Both the position numbers and the translations under genes were made by a program. Of a stretch of 14,191 bases of DNA, positions 7,076-13,050 are shown piece by piece (position 1 is the stretch's first letter; every line of letters begins with the position of its first letter). This DNA is from Limnohabitans sp. (GTDB lineage: Bacteria; Pseudomonadota; Gammaproteobacteria; Burkholderiales; Burkholderiaceae_C): contig JANQXJ010000228.1 in the NCBI GenBank assembly GCA_030729445.1, positions 34,030 through 48,220 on the forward strand, in the 5' to 3' direction. The notes under the pieces were generated by a model. It saw nothing but the letters and a program-made list of their open reading frames with translations. It was not told the DNA's origin and did no database searches.

Positions 7076-7354
7076 ATGATCCATTCGTTCATTTGCGCCG
7101 ACACCGAGGCTTTGTTTCGAAGCCAGGTGGTACCCAGGTTCAACAACATCGAGCGCGTGGCTCGGCGCAAGTTGTTGCAGTTGCATGCGGTGACTGAATT
7201 GGTCAGTTTGAAAGTGCCACCTGGCAACCACTTGGAAGCCTTGAAGGGCGATCGAAAAGGGAAGCACAGCATCCGCATCAACGATCAATGGCGAATTTGT
7301 TTTGTTTGGCACGACAACGGCGCTTACCAAGTCGAAATAGTGGATTACCACTGA
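7076..7354 (+). CDS. higB: HigB/GraT-like RelE-superfamily toxin
   Basis: A 92-residue toxin predicted to cut mRNA on the ribosome. It starts MIHSFICADTEALF and ends VEIVDYH, the usual ends of the HigB/GraT group. The conserved core is PPGNHLEALKGDRKGKHSIR followed by INDQWRICFVW. R67, R73 and Y91 fall at or next to the catalytic positions known from Proteus HigB. The position of its catalytic His54 is E54 here, which I recall also for GraT-like relatives. No Shine-Dalgarno precedes the ATG, and the promoter places the transcript start at about this codon, so translation is probably leaderless. The toxin comes before the antitoxin, as is normal for higBA. AT content is visibly higher than in the neighbours, in keeping with a transferable module. 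No key residue appears lost, so it is probably functional. Confidence 0.9.
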   Translation: MIHSFICADTEALFRSQVVPRFNNIERVARRKLLQLHAVTELVSLKVPPGNHLEALKGDRKGKHSIRINDQWRICFVWHDNGAYQVEIVDYH

Positions 7355-7364
7355 GGAGTTGAAG

Positions 7365-7673
7365 ATGAGCCAATTACTTGACGAAATCCACCCCGGCGAA
7401 ATTTTGTTGGAAGACTTCATGAAACCCATGGGCATCACTGCGCGTCAGCTGGCCGCTGACATTGATGTGTCGCCCAGTCGAATCAGCGATCTGGTCAATG
7501 GCAACCGTCCCGTGACGGCAGATACCGCCCTGCGTTTGGGCCTGTTTTTCAACATGGAGCCCCGCTTTTGGCTGAACCTGCAAACCGAATACGACATGCG
7601 TCATGCCGCAAGAACGCTCACTGACACGATTGCGCCACGCATTCGGGTGTTCCAACAGCCAGCCGTTGCTTAA
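7365..7673 (+). CDS. higA: HigA-family antitoxin (XRE-type helix-turn-helix)
   Basis: A 102-residue antitoxin and autorepressor, opening MSQLLDEIHPGEILLEDFMK, a typical HigA/VapI start. The helix-turn-helix spans about residues 24-65 (ITARQLAADIDVSPSRISDL, NGNRPVTADTALRLGLFF), followed by PRFWLNLQTEYDMR, the usual HigA signature after the DNA-binding helices. The ATG at 7365 has GAGGAG at 7353-7358, six bases upstream; a TTG two codons earlier is less likely. It begins ten bases after the toxin stop, so the pair is one operon. The strong ribosome site here contrasts with none for the toxin, which would favour antitoxin synthesis. It should neutralise HigB and bind the dyad at 7048-7064. Confidence 0.92.
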   Translation: MSQLLDEIHPGEILLEDFMKPMGITARQLAADIDVSPSRISDLVNGNRPVTADTALRLGLFFNMEPRFWLNLQTEYDMRHAARTLTDTIAPRIRVFQQPAVA

Positions 7674-7700
7674 GTCAACAGGGGCTGGGTCCGCTTAAGC
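7668..7700. terminator. inverted repeat spanning the convergent higA and Oxidored-like gene ends
   Basis: GCTTAAG (7668-7674) and CTTAAGC (7694-7700) are complementary 7-base arms around a 19-base loop. Both TAA stops lie in the arms, since each gene ends GCT-TAA-G. A competing stem GGGGCT (7681-7686) with AGCCCC (7707-7712) also exists. Neither has a T-run. It may be a weak bidirectional end structure or a coincidence of two equal stop contexts. Confidence 0.3.
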
Positions 7701-7928
7701 CAGCAAAGCCCCAGCGTCCTCGTACCAAAACATCAGCGCGGCGTCGTAGCTTTCCCACACGCAGCCATTGCAGCCGCGCCCGCAGCAGGATGTGGGCTCG
7801 GGAGGTGGGTCGCGGAAGTCGTGGCCTGCAGCCTGCAGGCGCTCCTGAAATTGCGCAATGCCCCGGCGCACAGACGCGCGTTGGGATTCGTAGGGGTCGA
7901 TGATGGGGTGTTCGTTCTCGGCGCTCAT
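7695..7928 (-). CDS. small Oxidored-like domain protein
   Basis: A 77-residue acidic protein with no signal peptide. Residues 41-58 (PPPEPTSCCGRGCNGCVW) match the proline- and cysteine-rich core of the Oxidored-like N-terminal domain (Pfam Oxidored-like), also found in small mitochondrial proteins of eukaryotes. C48, C49, C53 and C56 are spaced like a metal or iron-sulfur site. The tail YDAALMFWYEDAGALL fits the family too. The biochemical role of this domain is not established as far as I know. The ATG at 7928 is the only sensible start; no strong ribosome site is visible. It lies 53 bases downstream of guaD on the same strand and may be its second cistron, or have its own weak promoter. It ends against higA. 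Confidence 0.75.
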   Translation of the reverse strand: MSAENEHPIIDPYESQRASVRRGIAQFQERLQAAGHDFRDPPPEPTSCCGRGCNGCVWESYDAALMFWYEDAGALLA

Positions 7929-7981
7929 GCCGTATTGTCTGACAAGGCGAGCCCACTTTGGGTTGGGGTGAAGTCGCTGAA

Positions 7982-9316
7982 TTAAGGGGTGGGCTTCACG
8001 CGATGGCCTTGGATCACCGTGTGCGCAATCAAGCGTTCATCGCCCAACACGATCATGGCGAACAGCCATTCAGCCAGTGTCTCGGTTTGCGCCGTGCGCC
8101 TGGCCAGCAGCGGCGTGGCTTGGGGGTTGAGCACCACAAAGTCGGCTTCGCAGCCGGGCAGCAGGTTGCCCACTTGGCCCTTCAGGTCCAGCGCGGAGGC
8201 AGCACCTGCCGTGTGTTGCCACCACAGGTGTTCTGGCGCCAAGCTGATGCCGGGGCGGCCCACGCTTTGCCGAGCCACGGTGTAGGCCGCGTGCATGGTG
8301 TGAAAGGGGCTGAAGCTGGTGCCGCCGCCCACATCGCTGGCCAGGCCGTAGCGGAGACCGGTCGCGTCCGAGGCGGTGTAGTCGAAGAAGCCACTGCCCA
8401 AAAACAGGTTGCTGGTGGGGCTGACGGCGGCGCTTGCGCCCACCTCGGCCATGCGGCGGCGGTCGGCATCGTCGAGGTAAATGCAGTGCGCGTACACCGA
8501 GCGCTGGCGCAAAAGGCCTGCGCGGTCGTACACATCCAGATAGCTACGGGCTTCGGGAAAGAGTTCGTGCACCCAGCGGATTTCTTCCACGTTCTCGGCC
8601 ACGTGCGACTGAATCCACACATCGGGAAACTGCTGCGCGATCTCGCCTGCGCCATGCAGCTGCTCGCGGGTGCTGGTGGGCGCAAAGCGTGGCGTGATGG
8701 CGTAACCCAAGCGGTCCACGCCGTGCCAGCGGCGGATCAGGTCTTCGGTTTGACGCAGGCTCAAAGCCGTGTCGGTGTCGCGCAGGCCGTCGGGGCTGTG
8801 GCGGTCTTGCAGCACCTTGCCGGTGATCATGCGCAGGTGGCGCTTTTGCGCCTCGGCCATGAACACATCCACCGACTCGGGGTGGGCCGTGGCAAAACAC
8901 AGGGCCGTGGTCACGCCGTGGCGCATCAGCTCGTCCAGAAAAAACGCGCTCACTTCGTGCGCGTAGGCCGGTTCGGAAAAATGCTTTTCGTGTGGAAAGG
9001 TGTAGTGCGCCAGCCAAGGCAGCAGGCCCTCGGCGGGCGAACCGATCACGTCGGTTTGCGGGTAATGGATGTGCAGATCGACAAAGCCCGGCGCGATGCA
9101 CAGGCCGGGCCAGTGGGTCACCGGCAGGTCGGGGTAGCGCGGGGCCAGTTCGGTGTAGGGGCCGATGGCCTGAATGCGCACGATGCCGTCGGCCTCGCGG
9201 GCGGTCACCAGCAGGCCGTCGGTTTCGTGCTGGGCTTGCGGCTGGGTCGGGTCGGGAAACCAGAGCAGGCTGGCTCGCCAAGCTTGGCGTTCGGTCAGAT
9301 GGGGGGCTTGGCGCAT
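7982..9316 (-). CDS. guaD: guanine deaminase
   Basis: A 444-residue amidohydrolase-superfamily enzyme that hydrolyses guanine to xanthine and ammonia in the cytosol, the entry step of guanine catabolism. From the ATG at 9316 the metal ligands are visible: H82 and H84 in PGFVDLHIHYPQ, H238 in IQSHVAENVEE, H277 in YAHCIYL and D328 in LASDVGGGTSFSPF. The segments TDVIGSPAEGLLPWLAHYTF and FPHEKHF are typical of GuaD as opposed to other deaminases. A GTG at 9349 would add eleven residues (VFIPVFTPDRP in the genetic code, M at the start). Neither start has a clear Shine-Dalgarno; I prefer the ATG because family members begin close to the WRASLL strand. It is divergent from the Bmp-type ABC importer across a roughly 150-base gap, and followed by the small Oxidored-like gene. 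Confidence 0.92.
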   Translation of the reverse strand: MRQAPHLTERQAWRASLLWFPDPTQPQAQHETDGLLVTAREADGIVRIQAIGPYTELAPRYPDLPVTHWPGLCIAPGFVDLHIHYPQTDVIGSPAEGLLPWLAHYTFPHEKHFSEPAYAHEVSAFFLDELMRHGVTTALCFATAHPESVDVFMAEAQKRHLRMITGKVLQDRHSPDGLRDTDTALSLRQTEDLIRRWHGVDRLGYAITPRFAPTSTREQLHGAGEIAQQFPDVWIQSHVAENVEEIRWVHELFPEARSYLDVYDRAGLLRQRSVYAHCIYLDDADRRRMAEVGASAAVSPTSNLFLGSGFFDYTASDATGLRYGLASDVGGGTSFSPFHTMHAAYTVARQSVGRPGISLAPEHLWWQHTAGAASALDLKGQVGNLLPGCEADFVVLNPQATPLLARRTAQTETLAEWLFAMIVLGDERLIAHTVIQGHRVKPTP

Positions 9317-9398
9317 GGGTCGGTCGGGCGTGAATACGGGGATAAACACCCGGGAAAAGCGGGTGTTGGCAGTGGTACATTGTGCGGCAATCTCATGG

Positions 9399-9441
9399 CT
9401 TGCAAGGCTCGGGTCAAGGCTTTAGGCACGGACTTTGCAAG
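9399..9441. promoter_or_regulatory. guaD/importer divergent control region with repeated TTGCAAG words
   Basis: The gap between guaD and the importer has CTTGCAAG (perfect 8-base palindrome, 9399-9406) and TTGCAAG at 9435-9441. A third copy lies at 9494-9500, inside the ATPase gene. The first two are 35 bases apart. The second lies about where a -35 would be if GATATT (9453-9458) is the importer's -10. No good -35 is present, so an activator or repressor at these sites is plausible. I recognise no riboswitch here. Confidence 0.35.
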
Positions 9442-9472
9442 AGACTTATTTAGATATTCCATCCCACCCGAC

Positions 9473-11026
9473 ATGACCAAACCCCTTTTGTCTTTGCAAG
9501 GCATCACCAAGCGCTACCCGGGCGTGGTGGCCAATCAGGACGTGTCGCTGACCGTGATGCCCGGCCAGGCCCATGCTGTGCTGGGCGAAAACGGCGCGGG
9601 CAAGTCCACCCTGATGAAAATCATTTATGGCTCAGTCAAACCTGACGAGGGCAAGGTCCTCTTTAATGGTCAGCCGGTCATCATCCGCAACCCACAAGAA
9701 GCCCGCAAGCTGGGCATCAGCATGGTGTTCCAGCACTTCAGCCTGTTTGACACCCTCACCGTGGCCGAAAACGTGTGGCTGGGGCTGGACAAGTCGCTGA
9801 GCCTGGCCGAAGTGACCGAGCGCATCGTGGCCAAGGCCAGCGAATACGGCTTGGACCTCGAGCCCGAACGTCCGGTGCACACCCTGAGCGTGGGCGAGAT
9901 GCAGCGGGTTGAGATCATCCGAGCGCTCTTGACCGAGCCTAAGCTCTTGATCTTGGATGAGCCCACTTCAGTGCTGACACCGCAGGCGGTCGAGAAGTTG
10001 TTTGTGGTTTTGCACAAACTGGTCAGCCAGGGCGTGAGCATTTTGTACATCTCGCACAAGTTGCACGAGATCCGGGCGCTGTGCAGTGCCTGCACGGTGC
10101 TGCGCGGCGGCAAGCTCACGGGCGTGTGCGACCCGCGCGAAGAAACGAACGCCTCGCTCAGTCGCTTGATGATCGGCGCCGAGCCCCCGGCCTTACAGCA
10201 TGTGGCCCGTGCGCCGGGCGAGGTGGTGTTGTCGGTGCGGGGCCTGAGCCTCACGCGGCAAGACCCTTTTGGCGTGGACTTGGACGGCATCAACCTGCAG
10301 GTGCGGGCGGGCGAAGTGGTCGGTTTGGCCGGCGTGTCGGGCAACGGACAAAGAGAATTGATGTGGGCTTTGTCTGGGGAAGACACCCGGGCGGGCGTGC
10401 AGTGCGGCGCGGCCAGTGTGAGTTTGTCCGGCCAAGCGGTGGCGGCTTTGGGGCCGGTGCCGCGCAGGCAAATGGGTCTGCATTTTGTGCCCGAAGAGCG
10501 CTTGGGCCGGGGGGCTGTGCCGTCCCTTAGCCTGTCGCAAAACCTCTTGCTCACGCGCAGCGAGGCCGTGGGTGCGGGCGGCTGGGTGCGCATGGTGGCG
10601 TTGGTCGATCAGGCGCGCAGCATCATCGACCGCTTCAAGGTCAAGGCGTCTGGCCCAGATGCCCCAGCGCAGTCGCTGTCAGGTGGCAATTTGCAAAAGT
10701 TCATTGTGGGGCGTGAGATCAGCGCTTCGCCGAAGCTGCTCATCGTCTCGCAACCCACTTGGGGCGTGGACGTGGGCGCAGCAGCGCAGATTCGCGCCGA
10801 GATTTTGGCGCTGCGCGACGCGGGTTGTGCGGTGCTGGTGGTGAGTGAGGAGTTGGAAGAATTGTTCGAGTTGTCTGACCGATTGCATGTGATCGCCAAG
10901 GGGCGCTTGTCGCCGTCTGTGGCGCGGGCCGAGGCCACGGTGGCGCTGATTGGCGAGTGGATGAGCGGCTTGTGGCCTGTCTCCAAGAACGACCAGGCAC
11001 AGGAGGCGCAACATGCTGCGGCTTGA
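9473..11026 (+). CDS. Bmp/Nup-type nucleoside ABC importer, double-domain ATPase
   Basis: A 517-residue cytosolic ATPase with two fused nucleotide-binding domains, as in NupA/YufO and sugar importers. Domain 1 is complete: Walker A GENGAGKST (38-46), Q87, signature LSVGE (138-142), Walker B LLILDE (158-163) and H195. Domain 2 has a degenerate P-loop, GVSGNGQREL (287-296), with no GK[ST], yet keeps LSGGNLQK (402-409) and LLIVSQPTWGVDVGA (422-436), as usual for this group. The ATG at 9473 lacks a Shine-Dalgarno. An in-frame ATG at 9395 would add 26 residues unlike the family, and the frame stays open far upstream antisense to guaD. It overlaps the first permease by 14 bases. Facing guaD, it probably energises uptake of purine nucleosides or bases; the exact substrate is inferred. 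Confidence 0.9.
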   Translation: MTKPLLSLQGITKRYPGVVANQDVSLTVMPGQAHAVLGENGAGKSTLMKIIYGSVKPDEGKVLFNGQPVIIRNPQEARKLGISMVFQHFSLFDTLTVAENVWLGLDKSLSLAEVTERIVAKASEYGLDLEPERPVHTLSVGEMQRVEIIRALLTEPKLLILDEPTSVLTPQAVEKLFVVLHKLVSQGVSILYISHKLHEIRALCSACTVLRGGKLTGVCDPREETNASLSRLMIGAEPPALQHVARAPGEVVLSVRGLSLTRQDPFGVDLDGINLQVRAGEVVGLAGVSGNGQRELMWALSGEDTRAGVQCGAASVSLSGQAVAALGPVPRRQMGLHFVPEERLGRGAVPSLSLSQNLLLTRSEAVGAGGWVRMVALVDQARSIIDRFKVKASGPDAPAQSLSGGNLQKFIVGREISASPKLLIVSQPTWGVDVGAAAQIRAEILALRDAGCAVLVVSEELEELFELSDRLHVIAKGRLSPSVARAEATVALIGEWMSGLWPVSKNDQAQEAQHAAA

Positions 11027-12086
11027 ACCCCGTCCTCAGGCCTCGCGCCTGTGGACTTATGCATCGCCCCTGCTGGCGCTGGTGCTCACCGTGCTGCTGG
11101 GTGTGGCGCTGTTCATGGCGCTGGGCAAAGACCCGGTGCGCGGGCTGCAGATGTTCTTTTGGGAGCCCATCAAAACCAGCTACGCCTTGGGCGAGTTGAT
11201 GGTCAAGGCCACACCGCTGTTGGTGATCGCTTTGGGTTTGTCGGTGTGTTTTCGCTCCAATGTTTGGAACATCGGGGCGGAGGGGCAGTTTGTCATTGGC
11301 GCAGTGTGCGCCGGGGGCGTGGCCTTGTTGGCCGACAAAGACACGGGCCGCTGGATCGTGCTGGCGGTGCTGCTGGCGGGTGTGCTGGGCGGCATGTTGT
11401 GGGCGGGCATCACGGCGCTGCTGCGCGATCGCTTCAATGCCAGTGAGATTTTGGTCAGCTTGATGCTGGTGTATGTAGCCGACATGGTGCTGAGCTACTT
11501 GGTCTATGGCCCCTGGAAAGACCCTGCCGGGTTTAACTTTCCGCAGTCCAAAACCTTCGAGGCGGTCACGCAGATCCCGCGTTTGATGGACGGCTCGCGC
11601 GTGAGTGTGGGTTTGCTCTTGGCCTTGGTGGGTGCGGGCTTGCTGTGGGTGTTTTTGTTCCGAACCCGGGCGGGCTTTGCCCAGCAAGTGGGCGGTTTGG
11701 CACCAGATGCGGCGCGGTATGCCGGTTTTTCATCGCGCAAGGCGCTGTGGGTGGCCCTCATGGTGTCGGGCGGCGCGGCAGGTCTGGCGGGTGCTTTGGA
11801 GGTGGCGGGGCCCATCGGGCAGCTGACGCCCTATGTGCCTGCGGGCTATGGCTTTGCCGCCATCATCGTGGCCTTTGTCGGGCGCTTGCACCCGGCGGGC
11901 ATGGTGCTGTCGGCCGTGCTGATGAGCATGTTCTACATCGGCGGCGAGTTGGCGCAGTCGCGCCTGGGTCTGCCCAAGTCGATCACCGGCGTGTTCCAGG
12001 GTTTGCTGCTGTTTTGCCTGCTGGCGTGTGACACCTTGGTGGCTTATCGCCTGCGCTGGGTAGCGGTCAAGAAAGGGGGCGTGTGA
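11013..12086 (+). CDS. Bmp/Nup-type nucleoside ABC importer, permease 1
   Basis: A 357-residue inner-membrane permease of the BPD_transp_2 group (YufP/NupB-like). Hydrophobic segments are seen at about 17-38, 62-80, 86-106, 114-135, 145-165, 197-216, 244-265, 277-292, 297-312 and 325-345. The family marks are FRSNVWNIGAEGQF (80-93), which lies at the inner end of an early helix, and FNASEILVSLMLVYVA (141-156). The ATG at 11013 is supported by AGGAGG at 11001-11006. It starts inside the end of the ATPase gene and its stop overlaps the next start, so the three genes are translationally coupled. It forms the membrane pore with permease 2. Confidence 0.9.
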   Translation: MLRLEPRPQASRLWTYASPLLALVLTVLLGVALFMALGKDPVRGLQMFFWEPIKTSYALGELMVKATPLLVIALGLSVCFRSNVWNIGAEGQFVIGAVCAGGVALLADKDTGRWIVLAVLLAGVLGGMLWAGITALLRDRFNASEILVSLMLVYVADMVLSYLVYGPWKDPAGFNFPQSKTFEAVTQIPRLMDGSRVSVGLLLALVGAGLLWVFLFRTRAGFAQQVGGLAPDAARYAGFSSRKALWVALMVSGGAAGLAGALEVAGPIGQLTPYVPAGYGFAAIIVAFVGRLHPAGMVLSAVLMSMFYIGGELAQSRLGLPKSITGVFQGLLLFCLLACDTLVAYRLRWVAVKKGGV

Positions 12087-13006
12087 TGGAGTCTTATGCA
12101 TTGCTGATCGCAGCCACCCTCAACGCGGGGACGGTGCTGGCCATCGCCGCTTTGGGTTTGCTGATCAATGAAAAAGCCGGTGTGGTGAACCTGGGGGCCG
12201 AAGGCATGATGCTGTGCGCGGCCATCGCGGGCTTTGCGGCCGTCGTACACACCGGCAATGACTGGCTGGGCTTTGCGGCGGGCATGGGCGCAGGTGCGGT
12301 GCTGGCGGCCATTTTTGGGGTGTTGGTCATCTGGCTGGGCACCAACCAGTACGCCACGGGTCTGGCGCTGAGTTTGTTTGGTGTGGGCTTTTCAGCCTTT
12401 GTGGGCATTGGCTATGTGAAAGAAAAGCTGCCCGAGCGGCCCCATTTTGCGGTGCCTTATCTGGCCGACATTCCGCTGGTGGGGCCCGCCTTGTTCAAAC
12501 AGCATCCGCTCGTTTATGGGGCGATGGCGCTGGTGTTGGCCCTGATTTGGTTCCTGTACAAAAGCCGCACCGGTTTGGTGCTGCGGGCGGTGGGCGAATC
12601 GCCTGCTTCGGCACACGCCTTGGGCTACCCGGTGCGCCGCATTCGCCTCGCGGCTGTGGTGGCTGGGGGCGCTCTGTGCGGCCTGGCTGGGGCCTACATC
12701 TCGGTGATCTACACCCCGCTGTGGGTCGAGGGCATGGTGGCGGGCAAGGGCTGGATCGCCCTGGCATTGACCACCTTTGCCACCTGGCGTCCGGCACGTG
12801 TATTGCTTGGGGCTTATCTGTTTGGCGGTGTGACCATGCTGCAGTTCCATTTGCAAGGCATGGGCGTGCAAGTGCCCAGCCAGTTGCTCACGGCGCTGCC
12901 CTACATCGCCACCATTGTGGTGCTGGCCCTGATCTCGCGCAATCCAGCCTGGATTCGCGTGAACATGCCGGCCTCGCTGGGTAAACCGTTTTATCCCGGT
13001 TCATAA
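12086..13006 (+). CDS. Bmp/Nup-type nucleoside ABC importer, permease 2
   Basis: A 306-residue inner-membrane permease of the YufQ/NupC-like type, the second half of the pore. The mark NEKAGVVNLGAEGMML (28-43) is the counterpart of NIGAEGQF in permease 1. Further family blocks are KSRTGLVLRAVGESPASAHA and GLAGAYISVIYTPLWVEGMV, then GKGWIALALTTFATWRPARV. About eight to ten hydrophobic segments are visible. I take the ATG at 12086, which shares one base with the preceding stop (TGATG); a GTG one codon earlier is possible. The ribosome site is only a G-rich run, so translation is probably coupled to permease 1. Confidence 0.9.
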   Translation: MESYALLIAATLNAGTVLAIAALGLLINEKAGVVNLGAEGMMLCAAIAGFAAVVHTGNDWLGFAAGMGAGAVLAAIFGVLVIWLGTNQYATGLALSLFGVGFSAFVGIGYVKEKLPERPHFAVPYLADIPLVGPALFKQHPLVYGAMALVLALIWFLYKSRTGLVLRAVGESPASAHALGYPVRRIRLAAVVAGGALCGLAGAYISVIYTPLWVEGMVAGKGWIALALTTFATWRPARVLLGAYLFGGVTMLQFHLQGMGVQVPSQLLTALPYIATIVVLALISRNPAWIRVNMPASLGKPFYPGS

Positions 13007-13017
13007 TCTCGTTTTTT
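12984..13017 (+). other. weak hairpin and T-run between permease 2 and the receptor gene
   Basis: AACCG (12984-12988) pairs with CGGTT (12997-13001) around an 8-base loop that overlaps the permease stop region. A run of six T (13012-13017) follows ten bases later. The spacing is too long for a standard intrinsic terminator. It could slow transcription or mark an mRNA processing point before the receptor gene. No separate promoter is evident in the 44-base gap. Confidence 0.25.
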
Positions 13018-13050
13018 CAACCCCTGTAACCCTGTTCCAAAGGACCTGAC

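Noticed and set aside
7958..9472. Upstream continuation of the ATPase frame across guaD, which would give a protein of over 1000 residues.
   Set aside because: The upstream half is antisense to guaD and unlike any ABC protein; the ATPase domain starts at about 9473.
9350..9472. A purine or xanthine riboswitch before the importer or guaD.
   Set aside because: I could not match a known purine-sensing RNA consensus, and the likely leaders are too short. A covariance-model search (Infernal against Rfam) would decide.
10740..11687. Minus-strand open frame of 315 codons across the ATPase-permease junction.
   Set aside because: Low-complexity Gln/His/Arg/Pro product antisense to two well-supported genes.
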